Source: an uncultured bacterium (GTDB lineage: Bacteria; Myxococcota_A; UBA9042; PHBI01). Taken from it: a DNA stretch of 43,799 nucleotides. Positions 34,925 to 43,799 of this stretch are shown here, in pieces. Each line of letters begins with the position of its first letter. Positions within the stretch are counted from its first letter, which is position 1. Under the pieces are notes generated by a model. The model saw nothing but the letters and a program-made list of their open reading frames with translations, searched no databases and was not told the DNA's origin. Location: assembly GCA_938040325.1 (NCBI GenBank), contig CALHXW010000357.1, forward strand, positions 1-43,799, written 5' to 3'. Position numbers and translations under genes: made by a program.

Positions 34925-37333
34925 ATGCGGAAGACCCAGCTCAAGCTGCTCGCGATGCTCGCAGCCAGTCTGTTCCTTGTAGCGGCGTGCGGAGACGACG
35001 ACACCGGCTCCGGCGACGACGACACGACCCAGACGGACACCACGGACACGTCGGACAACGACACGGAAGACACGACGTCCGACGAAGACACCGGCTCGGT
35101 CGACACCGACACGACGCCGCCCGACGACACGGTCTGCGACTGCGGCACGCGTGAGTGCGGTACGTTCGCCGGATGCGACTGCGGCACCTGCGCAGTGGGC
35201 GAGTCCTGCAACGCATCGGGACGCTGCGAAGCACCGGGCGCTCCGATGGGCTCGTACTGCGGCGACACGGCGACCTGCAACTCCAACACGCCGGACTACC
35301 CGAACTGCATCAACGACCAGTGCGCTTCGCGTAACTGCCTGTCGGCCAACGGTGCGGTCGCCCTCCTCAAGGACGTCTGCAGCCAAGGCTGCCAGATCTA
35401 CCAGGACAACGATGCGAACGGCGTCAACGACGCGGACGCGTCGCTGTCTGACTGCAACCCGGCCGACATCGTCTCGGGTCCCGCGGGCAACAGCTTCCGT
35501 TGCGTCAACTTCGCTGGTCCCGGCGCCACGCCGCTCGGCCTCTGCGCCCCCGGCTCGGAGTTCGCCGAGTGTTCGTCGAACGCCGACTGCCCCGCGGGCG
35601 AGGGCTGCGACCTCACCTCCATCGGCGGCGACTTCAACTTCCGCTGTGTCGCTCAGAACCAAGCGGGTGACTGGGGCGACGTCGTCGGTCTCAGCGAGTC
35701 CTGCAACGGCGACCCCGCCGCGGGCCCTGTCACGCTCTGCGAGAGCGGCCTCTGCTTCGGCCTCGGCTGCGTCTCGCCCTGCTCGGCAGACAGCCAGTGC
35801 GACACCACTCAGGTCTACGCCAACACCGGTTGCGTCAACGGAACCTGCGAAGGTAAGCCCGGCATCAGCTGCTCGGCCGACATCGATTGCTCGTTCTGGG
35901 AGTGCGGCGAAGGCCGTCAGATCCTCGGTGATGGACAGGGCGGCCTCGCTGGCCCGTTCTGGGAGTTCTGCTGGCCCAAGGGCTGCGAGGTCGACAACGA
36001 CTGTGGTGCTGGCTCGTACTGCCGTTTCTTCTGGGACGGCGTCGTTGGCCCGGAAGCTGGCCTCGAGAACTCGTGCCTCGCGCAGAACCCCGACGGCGTT
36101 GACCTCGGCGAAGCTTGCGACCCGAACCCCGACGACAACATCCCCGGCAACGTCTGCAAGAACGAAGACCTCTGCGTTGGCGGCTTCTGCTCGGCCATCT
36201 GCGCCGCCGACTCCGACTGCGCCACCGACCAAGTCTGCGGCATCGTCGAGCTGAACGGCACCGAGGATGCTGAGGGCAACCTCGAGTTCGTTCTGCCTGT
36301 CGGCCTCTGCCAGACCCTCCAAGACCCCACGACGGACTGCTTGGCCGATGCTGACTGCACCGACACCGAGGTCTGCACCATCTACGAAGTCGCCGCGACC
36401 TCTGACGTCGACGCCCCCTACCAGCTCGCTGGTAAGTGCACCTCGTTCGACGCTGCGACCTTCCCCGGTGACACCGGCAAGTGGGGTCAGCTCTGCAACG
36501 GTGGCGACGAGTGCCGCTCCGGCTTCTGCCTCGGCGCGACCGAGCAGTCGGCTGGCTTCTGCACCAAGCTCTGCTCGGCGTCGTCTGAGTGCGAGACGGT
36601 CGATGTCGGTGGTGAAGCCGCCAACGGCGTCTGCAACAGCTTCCTCTTCGCCTTCGCTGGCAACCTCGAAGAGCCCCGCACCAACCTCTACCTGCCCCTC
36701 TGCGAGGCGACCCTGTCGTCGACCGAGGACTGCAGCGATGACTTCACGTGCGACGACCCGAGCGAGGTCTGCTTCCCGAACGTGGTCGCGACCGACGCGA
36801 CACGCCCCGCAATGACCGAGTGGCTCTGCCAGGTTGCCGTCGCCGAGGGTGACCCGGCACCGACCAAGCAGATCGGTGAGGCTTGCGACATCGAGTCGGA
36901 TGCAGTCGAGTGCGTCAGCGCTCTCTGCCTCGACGACGGTGCGGGCGGCGGCTACTGCTCGGCGCCCTGTGACGCCGAAGCCGCGGTCGACACCTGCGCA
37001 GCCGCCAACATGGCCTGCTCGGACTTCCCGACCATCCCGTTCTTCAAGGGCGCCTACGAGGCCCACTCGGGTAGCTTCAGCATCTGCCGCCAGGACCTCG
37101 CATGCACCACGTGCGTGTCCGACGCCAGCTGCACCGGCAACCGTTCCTGCGTCAACCTCGGTGGCATCGGCGACAACGCCGACTTCCGCTGCGTCGATGC
37201 ATGCACGGCCGACGCGGAGTGCACCGGCGCTCAGTCGACCTGCAACGCCGGCGAGAATGCCTTCGGCGACGCGGTCATGGGCTGCTTCGATCAGTCGGGC
37301 GCTGCTCCGACGAACCACTGCGCAGCCCCGTAG
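34925..37333 (+). CDS. Large cysteine-rich lipoprotein, probably surface-exposed
   Basis: The 802-residue product has a lipoprotein signal (MRKTQLKLLAMLAASLFLVAAC, Cys22). An extended Asp/Thr-rich linker at about 23-70 (many DDD, DTT units) leads into dozens of cysteines in repeating units of the form C-x5-C-x5-7-C (for example CSADSQCDTTQ, CSADIDCSFWEC, CAADSDCATDQVC, CDDPSEVC). Such units are common in predicted surface proteins of Myxococcota, where each is probably a small disulfide-bonded module. No enzyme motif is visible. Acidic composition, the linker and the anchor suggest display outside the outer membrane. The ATG follows a GGAG. It has its own promoter and terminator, so it is a single-gene unit. 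Confidence 0.82.
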   Translation: MRKTQLKLLAMLAASLFLVAACGDDDTGSGDDDTTQTDTTDTSDNDTEDTTSDEDTGSVDTDTTPPDDTVCDCGTRECGTFAGCDCGTCAVGESCNASGRCEAPGAPMGSYCGDTATCNSNTPDYPNCINDQCASRNCLSANGAVALLKDVCSQGCQIYQDNDANGVNDADASLSDCNPADIVSGPAGNSFRCVNFAGPGATPLGLCAPGSEFAECSSNADCPAGEGCDLTSIGGDFNFRCVAQNQAGDWGDVVGLSESCNGDPAAGPVTLCESGLCFGLGCVSPCSADSQCDTTQVYANTGCVNGTCEGKPGISCSADIDCSFWECGEGRQILGDGQGGLAGPFWEFCWPKGCEVDNDCGAGSYCRFFWDGVVGPEAGLENSCLAQNPDGVDLGEACDPNPDDNIPGNVCKNEDLCVGGFCSAICAADSDCATDQVCGIVELNGTEDAEGNLEFVLPVGLCQTLQDPTTDCLADADCTDTEVCTIYEVAATSDVDAPYQLAGKCTSFDAATFPGDTGKWGQLCNGGDECRSGFCLGATEQSAGFCTKLCSASSECETVDVGGEAANGVCNSFLFAFAGNLEEPRTNLYLPLCEATLSSTEDCSDDFTCDDPSEVCFPNVVATDATRPAMTEWLCQVAVAEGDPAPTKQIGEACDIESDAVECVSALCLDDGAGGGYCSAPCDAEAAVDTCAAANMACSDFPTIPFFKGAYEAHSGSFSICRQDLACTTCVSDASCTGNRSCVNLGGIGDNADFRCVDACTADAECTGAQSTCNAGENAFGDAVMGCFDQSGAAPTNHCAAP

Positions 37334-37354
37334 CAGCGGTTGATTGTCTAAAGG

Positions 37355-37386
37355 CGGCGCCCGGGACACCGGGCGCCGTTTTTTTT
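37355..37386 (+). terminator. Intrinsic terminator of the cysteine-rich lipoprotein gene
   Basis: The arms CGGCGCCCGG and CCGGGCGCCG form a perfect 10-bp stem with a GACA loop, followed by eight T. It begins about 20 nt past the stop codon. Confidence 0.95.
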
Positions 37387-37850
37387 GCGACCGTCATGAC
37401 CCGTGCGGCCCTGAGCGTGAGCTCACATCGCCGAAGCGCGAACGATTGTGTGGCCACTCGATGACGCAGCCGCAGATGGCGGCTCCTAGGCGCTTCGCGA
37501 AGCCATGGTAGCGCAGACCAGCAAGCCGTCACCCCCTCGCCATAAGCCACTCACGAAGCGTCGAGCGCCTGCCGAACGCCAGTCCCGCGGCACGTGTCCG
37601 CGGCGTCTCTTTCAGCGGACCTTGCGAGCGACCAGGGTCAAACCCGGCGCCTCGACGCCCTTGTTGAGCTGCCCAAAACGATCGCCTCAACCCTATCGAT
37701 GTGATCCCCCGAACTGACTGTGTTTCTGCGTTCGTAGAACTCGCGTTCAATCCCCTAGCCAGCGGCCTAGCAATGCCTTGACGCCCCCAGGGGCGCATGC
37801 TACCCCGGGCCGCCTTTCGGAGTTCCCCAAGACAGGAGAGCGAGCGACCT
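37387..37850. other. Intergenic region upstream of the ATP synthase operon
   Basis: No protein gene is supported between the terminator and the first atp gene. The open frames here are arginine-rich shadows without ribosome sites. The operon promoter is probably in the last 80 nt. Confidence 0.5.
37778..37806 (+). promoter_or_regulatory. Candidate promoter of the ATP synthase operon
   Basis: TTGACG (37778-37783) is 17 nt from TACCCC (37801-37806). The -35 is good and the -10 poor. It would give a leader of about 38 nt. Offered as the best match in the gap. Confidence 0.3.
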
Positions 37851-38330
37851 ATGCAGCAAGCTTTCAGCGAGAGCGTTGACCAGACCTTCCGCTCCGCCGG
37901 CATGGTGGACCTGGACCTGAGCTATGTCTTCATGCTCGTGCTCTTCATCGTCTTTGCAGTGTTGCTGTACAAGATCGTTGTCCAGCCACTCATGGAGGCT
38001 CAACAGCAGCGATTCGCTGGCACCGGCGGTGCTCGCGAGGATGCCTCGACCGCCGAGCTTGCAGCCGCCGAGGCGAGGCTCGCATACGAGACTGACCTCG
38101 CGAAGGCGCGTCAGGACGCAGTGCTTGTCCGCGACGAGCTCCGCGACGCAGCAGTGAAGGAGTCCCAAGGACTCTTGGCGGCAGCTAAGACTGACGTCGA
38201 GGCCGCAATGACAGCCGGCCGCGGAGAGATCTCCAACGCCACCAAGCAGGCCCGTGGGGAAATGAACAAGCACGTCGACGAGCTTTCGACGCTGCTCGCC
38301 GAACGTCTCTTGGCCGGGAAGGGCTCATGA
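37851..38330 (+). CDS. ATP synthase F0 subunit b' (second b-type subunit)
   Basis: This is one of two peripheral-stalk b-type subunits linking F0 to F1. The 159-residue product has a short N-terminus, one span (YVFMLVLFIVFAVLLYKIVV) and then a long charged helix rich in Ala/Glu/Lys, the classical b layout. The ATG at 37851 was chosen over an in-frame TTG at 37797 because it lies after an AGGAG at acceptable distance and begins close before the span. Its stop overlaps the start of the next gene. Two distinct b genes side by side are found in several bacterial groups, including deltaproteobacteria. Confidence 0.85.
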   Translation: MQQAFSESVDQTFRSAGMVDLDLSYVFMLVLFIVFAVLLYKIVVQPLMEAQQQRFAGTGGAREDASTAELAAAEARLAYETDLAKARQDAVLVRDELRDAAVKESQGLLAAAKTDVEAAMTAGRGEISNATKQARGEMNKHVDELSTLLAERLLAGKGS

Positions 38331-38902
38331 TGATGCGCTTGCACCTCACTCTGGTTGCTCTCGTTGCGACGGCATCCCCAGCGCTCGCCGCTGGCGGCGG
38401 CTGGAGCTTCGGTATCGAGGGCTACTACATCCTCGACTTCGTGATCTTTGTCGGCCTCATCTGGTTCTTTGTGAAGGGCCCTGCCCGCAAGTTCCTTGAA
38501 GAGCGGCATGACCGCATCAAGGAAGACATGGAGAGCGCGACGCGCCTCAAAGAAGCCGCCGAGGCGGAGCTCGCTACCTACGAAGCCAAGCGGGCCGGGC
38601 TCGCGGGCGAGGTTGCTGAGCTACGTGCTGGATTTCAGACCGACGGCGTCAACGAACAGCAGCGCCTCATGAACGAGGCAAGCGCCGCCGCCGCAAAGAT
38701 GCGCGGCGCAACCGACGTACAGCTTGAGCAGCAGGCCGCCCAGGTCCGCTCGGAGCTAGAGATTGAGCTCATCGACCAGGTGCTGACCTCCACCGAGGAG
38801 AAGGTCCGCGCCAAGATGACCTCTGTGACTCAGCGGCAGCTCTTCGAGGCCTACGTGGCCGAGCTTGAGAAGCTGGAAAACCTCGACCAGTTCGCTGCGT
38901 AG
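38327..38902 (+). CDS. atpF: ATP synthase F0 subunit b
   Basis: This is the second peripheral-stalk subunit. Unlike the b' protein, it begins with what looks like a cleavable signal peptide (MMMRLHLTLVALVATASPALA), followed by a real membrane span (YYILDFVIFVGLIWFFV) and a long helical stalk with EERHDRIKEDMESA. A signal-like N-terminus on b occurs in several deltaproteobacterial relatives. The start overlaps the previous stop by 4 nt. At 191 residues it is a little longer than the E. coli protein, by about the signal. Confidence 0.9.
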   Translation: MMMRLHLTLVALVATASPALAAGGGWSFGIEGYYILDFVIFVGLIWFFVKGPARKFLEERHDRIKEDMESATRLKEAAEAELATYEAKRAGLAGEVAELRAGFQTDGVNEQQRLMNEASAAAAKMRGATDVQLEQQAAQVRSELEIELIDQVLTSTEEKVRAKMTSVTQRQLFEAYVAELEKLENLDQFAA

Positions 38903-38929
38903 CAGCGGTCCCTTCTTCCGGAGAGTTTT

Positions 38930-39472
38930 GTGAGCGCGTCTCCCATCGCACGCCGCTACGCGAGAGCCCTATCGGAGCTCTGCGAGCCCTCGAAGAATCA
39001 TGCAGTGATCAGCAAGCAGCTGAACGCATTCGCAGAGACGTGGTCCTCCAGCACCGAGCTTCGCGCCTTGCTGCAGAACCCCGTGATCGGCCTCGACGAC
39101 AAGCGCAACGTGCTTGCCGCCGTCTTTAAGAAGTCACTGTCGGCTCCGACCACTCAGAACTTCATGATGGTCCTGCTCGAGAGTGGCCGCATTGGCGACA
39201 TCGAGGAGATCGCGCAAGCGTTCGAAGACAGCCTCGACGCTGCCACTGGCCGCGTGCGCGCTACCGTGACCACCGCTGTCCCAATGGACCGGGCCTACCT
39301 CACTCGCATCGAGGCAGCGCTCGCCCGCTTGACCAAGTCCACCGTCACCCTTGAGGCGAAGGTAGACCCCGCCGTTATCGGCGGCGTCGTGACCGAGATT
39401 GGCAACGTCAAGCTCGACGGCACGCTCAAGACCCAACTGGAAGCGCTCAACGAGCGCCTCCTCGCCCAGTAA
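38930..39472 (+). CDS. atpH: ATP synthase F1 subunit delta
   Basis: This subunit joins the b stalk to the top of the alpha3beta3 head. The 180-residue product has the OSCP/delta signature: SPIARRYARALSEL at the start, LRALLQNPVIGLDDKRNVL in the middle, and the C-terminal VTLEAKVDPAVIGGVVTEIG motif. The GTG at 38930 follows GGAGAG at proper spacing. It lies 27 nt after atpF and 41 nt before atpA. Confidence 0.93.
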   Translation: MSASPIARRYARALSELCEPSKNHAVISKQLNAFAETWSSSTELRALLQNPVIGLDDKRNVLAAVFKKSLSAPTTQNFMMVLLESGRIGDIEEIAQAFEDSLDAATGRVRATVTTAVPMDRAYLTRIEAALARLTKSTVTLEAKVDPAVIGGVVTEIGNVKLDGTLKTQLEALNERLLAQ

Positions 39473-39513
39473 CCTAAGCTCGCGTCCCTAGACACGACCC
39501 TGCGGAGAACTCG

Positions 39514-41040
39514 ATGAACATCAGCGTCGCCGAGATTAGCTCAATCATCAAAGGCCAGATTGCCGACTACGACAAGAAGGTCGAAGTCCGTGAGAAAGGC
39601 ACTGTCCTCACTTGTGGTGACGGTATCGCCCGTCTCCACGGTCTGGAAAACGCCATGGCCGGCGAGCTCCTCGAGTTCCCCCATGGTGTTCGGGGCATGG
39701 TCCTCAACCTTGAGCAAGACAACGTCGGCTGCGCGCTGCTCGGCCGCGCGGAGCTCATCAAGGACGGCGACGAGGCACGCCGCACGGGCAAGATCGTTCA
39801 GGTCCCCGTCGGCAAGGGCCTGCTAGGCCGCGTGGTCAACGCGCTCGGCGTGCCGATCGATGGCAAGGGTCCGATCGTGTCGGAGGAGAGCCGCCGAATC
39901 GAGATCAAGGCGCCTGGCATTATGCAGCGGAAGTCCGTCCATGAGCCCCTCCAGACGGGTCTCAAGGCCATCGACTCGCTCGTGCCCGTCGGCCGTGGCC
40001 AGCGTGAGCTGATCATTGGCGACCGGCAGACCGGCAAGACCGCGGTTGCTGTCGATACGATCATCAACCAGAAAGACACTGACGTGTACTGCATCTACGT
40101 CGCCATCGGCCAGAAGCAGTCGACGGTGGCGCAGGTCGTCAAGAAGCTCGAGGCACACGGAGCGATGGAGTACACCATCGTTGTGGCGTCGACGGCATCC
40201 GAGATGGCGCCGCTGCAGTTCCTCGCGCCGTACACCGGCTGCACGATGGGCGAGTACTTCCGTGACAACGGAATGCACGGCCTCATCATCTATGATGACC
40301 TGAGTAAGCAGGCCGTTGCTTACCGCCAGATGTCGCTCCTGCTCCGTCGCCCGCCGGGCCGCGAAGCCTACCCCGGTGACGTGTTCTTCATCCACAGCCG
40401 CTTGCTCGAGCGCGCTGCAAAGATGAGCGACGAAGAGGGGGGCGGAAGCCTCACGGCGCTGCCGATCATTGAGACCCAGGCCGGCGACGTCTCCGCCTAC
40501 ATCCCGACCAACGTGATCTCGATCACCGACGGCCAGATCTTTTTGGAGACCGACCTCTTCTTCCAGGGTGTCCGTCCCGCCATCAACGTCGGTATCTCCG
40601 TGTCGCGTGTGGGTGGCGCTGCGCAGACGAAGCTGATGAAGAAGGTCTCCGGTACACTCAAAAACGACCTGGCGCAGTACCGTGAGCTCGCCGCGTTCGC
40701 TCAGTTCGCGTCCGACCTTGACGCGGCGACCCAGCGGCAGCTCGCAAAGGGTGAACGACTCGTCGAGCTGCTCAAGCAAGCTCAGTACTCACCGATGAGC
40801 TTCGAAGAGCAGGCCCTGGTCGTCTTCGCCGGTACCGCCAAAGAGGGATTCATCATCGAGATCCCCGTCAAGGACATCGGTCGCTACGAAAAGGAGCTGC
40901 TCGACCACGCGCGTACGCGCCACGGAGCAACCCTCGAGAAGATGCGCACCGAAGCCAAGCTCAGCGACGATGTTCGCGCGAGCATGGTCGCGCTGCTCAA
41001 CGAGTTTGGCGGCCTCTTCAAGCCGTCGGCCGTTTCCTAA
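39514..41040 (+). CDS. atpA: ATP synthase F1 subunit alpha
   Basis: This is the non-catalytic nucleotide-binding subunit of the F1 head. The 508-residue length is standard. The N-terminal beta-barrel begins [15 protein letters not shown]; the P-loop is GDRQTGKT (169-176), with the later family motif [10 protein letters not shown]. The last domain ([17 protein letters not shown]) is normal. The ATG follows GGAG at proper spacing. It is in the expected place between delta and gamma. Confidence 0.98.
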   Translation: MNISVAEISSIIKGQIADYDKKVEVREKGTVLTCGDGIARLHGLENAMAGELLEFPHGVRGMVLNLEQDNVGCALLGRAELIKDGDEARRTGKIVQVPVGKGLLGRVVNALGVPIDGKGPIVSEESRRIEIKAPGIMQRKSVHEPLQTGLKAIDSLVPVGRGQRELIIGDRQTGKTAVAVDTIINQKDTDVYCIYVAIGQKQSTVAQVVKKLEAHGAMEYTIVVASTASEMAPLQFLAPYTGCTMGEYFRDNGMHGLIIYDDLSKQAVAYRQMSLLLRRPPGREAYPGDVFFIHSRLLERAAKMSDEEGGGSLTALPIIETQAGDVSAYIPTNVISITDGQIFLETDLFFQGVRPAINVGISVSRVGGAAQTKLMKKVSGTLKNDLAQYRELAAFAQFASDLDAATQRQLAKGERLVELLKQAQYSPMSFEEQALVVFAGTAKEGFIIEIPVKDIGRYEKELLDHARTRHGATLEKMRTEAKLSDDVRASMVALLNEFGGLFKPSAVS

Positions 41041-41076
41041 GCAGCCCTCTGCGCACTTGAGCAACAGGAAGCCCCC

Positions 41077-41937
41077 ATGGCGAACCTAAAGGCAATCCGC
41101 ACACGAATCGGCTCGGTGAAGAACACCCAGCAGATTACGAAGGCCATGAAGATGGTCGCGGCCGCACGCTTGCGAAAAGCGCAGCAGTCGATCGAGACGC
41201 TGCGTCCGTACGCGTACGGTACCCGTGACATCATCGGTCAGCTGGTCGCACGAGCGGACTTCTCCGACCACCCGCTGCTTGCGCAACGTGAGCCGAAGAA
41301 CGTCGAGCTGATGGTCTTCACCTCCGACCGTGGGCTCTGTGGCGGCTTCAACTCGACCGTGAACCGGACGACGGAGCGGTACGTAAAGGCCAACGAGAAG
41401 GGCCACGAGTCGATCGCTCTCGACATCATCGGACGGAAGGGTTTCGACTACTTCAAGCGCCGAGACATCACCATTGGGACACACTTTAAGGACGTCCTCA
41501 CCAATGTGTCCCAAGACAAGGCAAGTGAGATCGCAGAGCACGCCACCCGTCGCTTCGTCGACGGCGAGCTCGACGCGGTCTACTGCGTCTACAACGAGTT
41601 CAAGTCGGCGATCTCGCAGGAGATCGTCGTCGAGCAGCTGCTCCCCATCGTCCCCGTTCAGGTGGACCAAGGGAAGTTCCTGCAGGAATTCATCTATGAG
41701 CCCGGAAAACGAGAGATCATGGACGCGGTGCTCCCGGGGCACCTGACCGTCCAAGTCTACCGCATGTTGCTTGAGAGCGTGGCCAGTGAGATGGGCGCGC
41801 GCATGAGCGCAATGGATTCAGCGACGAAGAACGCGGGCGACTTGATCGACCGGCTCACGCTGGAGTTCAACCGCGCACGCCAGGCGGCGATCACCACGGA
41901 ACTCACCGAGATCATCAGCGGCGCCGAAGCGCTGTAG
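41077..41937 (+). CDS. atpG: ATP synthase F1 subunit gamma
   Basis: This is the central rotor shaft. The 286-residue product starts with the conserved RTRIGSVKNTQQITKAMKMV helix and ends with a DLIDRLTLEFNRARQAAITT helix, the two halves of the coiled coil that turns inside the head. The central Rossmann-like part has TSDRGLCGGFN, as in other gamma subunits. The ATG lies 36 nt after atpA behind a GGAA box. Confidence 0.97.
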   Translation: MANLKAIRTRIGSVKNTQQITKAMKMVAAARLRKAQQSIETLRPYAYGTRDIIGQLVARADFSDHPLLAQREPKNVELMVFTSDRGLCGGFNSTVNRTTERYVKANEKGHESIALDIIGRKGFDYFKRRDITIGTHFKDVLTNVSQDKASEIAEHATRRFVDGELDAVYCVYNEFKSAISQEIVVEQLLPIVPVQVDQGKFLQEFIYEPGKREIMDAVLPGHLTVQVYRMLLESVASEMGARMSAMDSATKNAGDLIDRLTLEFNRARQAAITTELTEIISGAEAL

Positions 41938-43392
<1,455 letters not shown>

Positions 43393-43407
43393 GAGGGTTG
43401 CCTGAGG

Positions 43408-43472
43408 GTGGACACTGTCGCGCACGCGGCCACTGTCCACTCGACGATAACGGCCCCACAGGTGTGGGTGCC
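43408..43472 (+). other. Two hairpins in the atpD-atpC gap
   Basis: The arms GTGGACA (43408-43414) and TGTCCAC (43434-43440) enclose a further CGCG/CGCG pairing. About 11 nt later GGC-N-CCAC and GTGG-N-GCC (43452-43472) form a second hairpin. Neither is followed by a T-run, so these are more likely RNA-processing or stability elements than terminators. Confidence 0.45.
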
Positions 43473-43494
43473 CCAAAGGTGAGGAGAAGCTCAG

Positions 43495-43799
43495 ATGCAC
43501 TTGGTGGTCGTGACCCCGTTGGGGTCCAAAGTTGATACAGAGATCTCTGAGGTCAGCGCTCCCGGCACGGTCGGCTCTCTTGGCATCTTGCCTGGACACC
43601 TTCCGCTGCTCACCAGCCTCCGCGAAGGCCAGCTGACGTTCACCGGCGAGGGCAAGCGCCAGCACTTGGCGGTCAACGGCGGCTTTCTTGAGGTCAGCGA
43701 CGACAAGATCATCATCGTGACAGAGACGGCTGAGACGCCCGACGAGATCGATGTCGAGCGTGCGAAGAAGTCACTGGCCGACGCTGAGCGCAAGATCGC
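43495..43799 (+). CDS. atpC: ATP synthase F1 subunit epsilon (partial, runs off the window)
   Basis: This is the rotor-base subunit that also inhibits ATP hydrolysis. The visible 101 residues carry the family beta-sandwich: HLVVVTPLGSKVDTEISEVS, the signature GSLGILPGHLPLLTSL, and AVNGGFLEVSDDKIIIVTE, followed by the start of the C-terminal helix (EIDVERAKKSLADAERKI). The ATG follows GAGGAGA at good spacing. The frame is still open at the right edge. It completes the F1 part of the operon. Confidence 0.95.
   Translation, partial: MHLVVVTPLGSKVDTEISEVSAPGTVGSLGILPGHLPLLTSLREGQLTFTGEGKRQHLAVNGGFLEVSDDKIIIVTETAETPDEIDVERAKKSLADAERKI

Noticed and set aside
34859..37369. Very long open frame antisense to the cysteine-rich lipoprotein gene
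   Set aside because: It is a shadow of a G/C-rich coding strand: the product is a monotonous Ala/Val/Arg/Glu string with no domain, and the + strand has a lipobox, promoter and terminator.

Overview
The window is GC-rich (by eye about 60-65%) and gene-dense. It looks like a member of the Myxococcota, possibly a Bradymonadia-like lineage. The support is indirect: a protein with the architecture of myxobacterial GltJ/AgmX (zinc ribbon, GYF domain, Ala-rich coiled coil, membrane span, AgmX/PglI-type tail); a cysteine-rich lipoprotein with an Asp/Thr-rich linker; many lipoproteins; a phasin; and an ATP synthase operon that carries b', b, delta, alpha, gamma, beta and epsilon but not a or c. The placement is an inference, since no rRNA or tRNA gene was recognised.

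Layout. 1-6.7 kb is a transport and iron region: the possible 3' tip of a gene, a MATE exporter (-), a ferric-iron ABC transporter operon (binding lipoprotein, fused permease, ATPase; +), and a TonB-type energy transducer (-) whose predicted promoter carries a Fur-like operator in its spacer. 6.9-7.4 kb is an ECF sigma factor (-). 7.97-13.7 kb is a + strand run of mfd, a degenerate parvulin-like lipoprotein and a SurA-like foldase. 14.3-17.2 kb is a + strand pair: an M23/LytM-type protein that has lost its zinc ligands, then an unrecognised three-span membrane protein whose start overlaps the previous stop. 17.2-21.4 kb is a - strand replication group: gyrB, a possible small ORF, an unrecognised 220-residue protein and a DnaC/IstB-like AAA+ protein with two identical-spacing zinc modules, with overlaps of 10 and 17 nt. 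21.8-24.3 kb has a LysM lipoprotein (-), a CPBP intramembrane protease (+) and a small membrane protein (+). 24.5-29.0 kb is a translationally coupled pair (-): an outer-membrane beta-barrel and a secreted lipase-like alpha/beta-hydrolase. 29.1-31.1 kb has a phasin with a highly structured 3' region, a pilin-like small protein and a secreted protein of unknown function (all -). 31.6-34.0 kb is the GltJ/AgmX-like protein (-). 34.9-37.3 kb is the cysteine-rich lipoprotein (+) with a good promoter and a textbook terminator. 37.85 kb to the end is the ATP synthase operon (+), cut off inside atpC.

How it fits together. Much of the window deals with the envelope: iron entry, outer-membrane folding (SurA-like), cell-wall binding or control (LysM, inactive LytM-type), surface lipoproteins and a putative surface lipase. 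The rest is core machinery (Mfd, GyrB, helicase loading, ATP synthase). No IS element, CRISPR array, prophage or clear horizontal island was seen. The best candidates for something under-described are the coupled barrel-hydrolase pair, the dead LytM with its partner membrane protein, the double-zinc helicase-loader cluster and the structured RNA region after the phasin gene.
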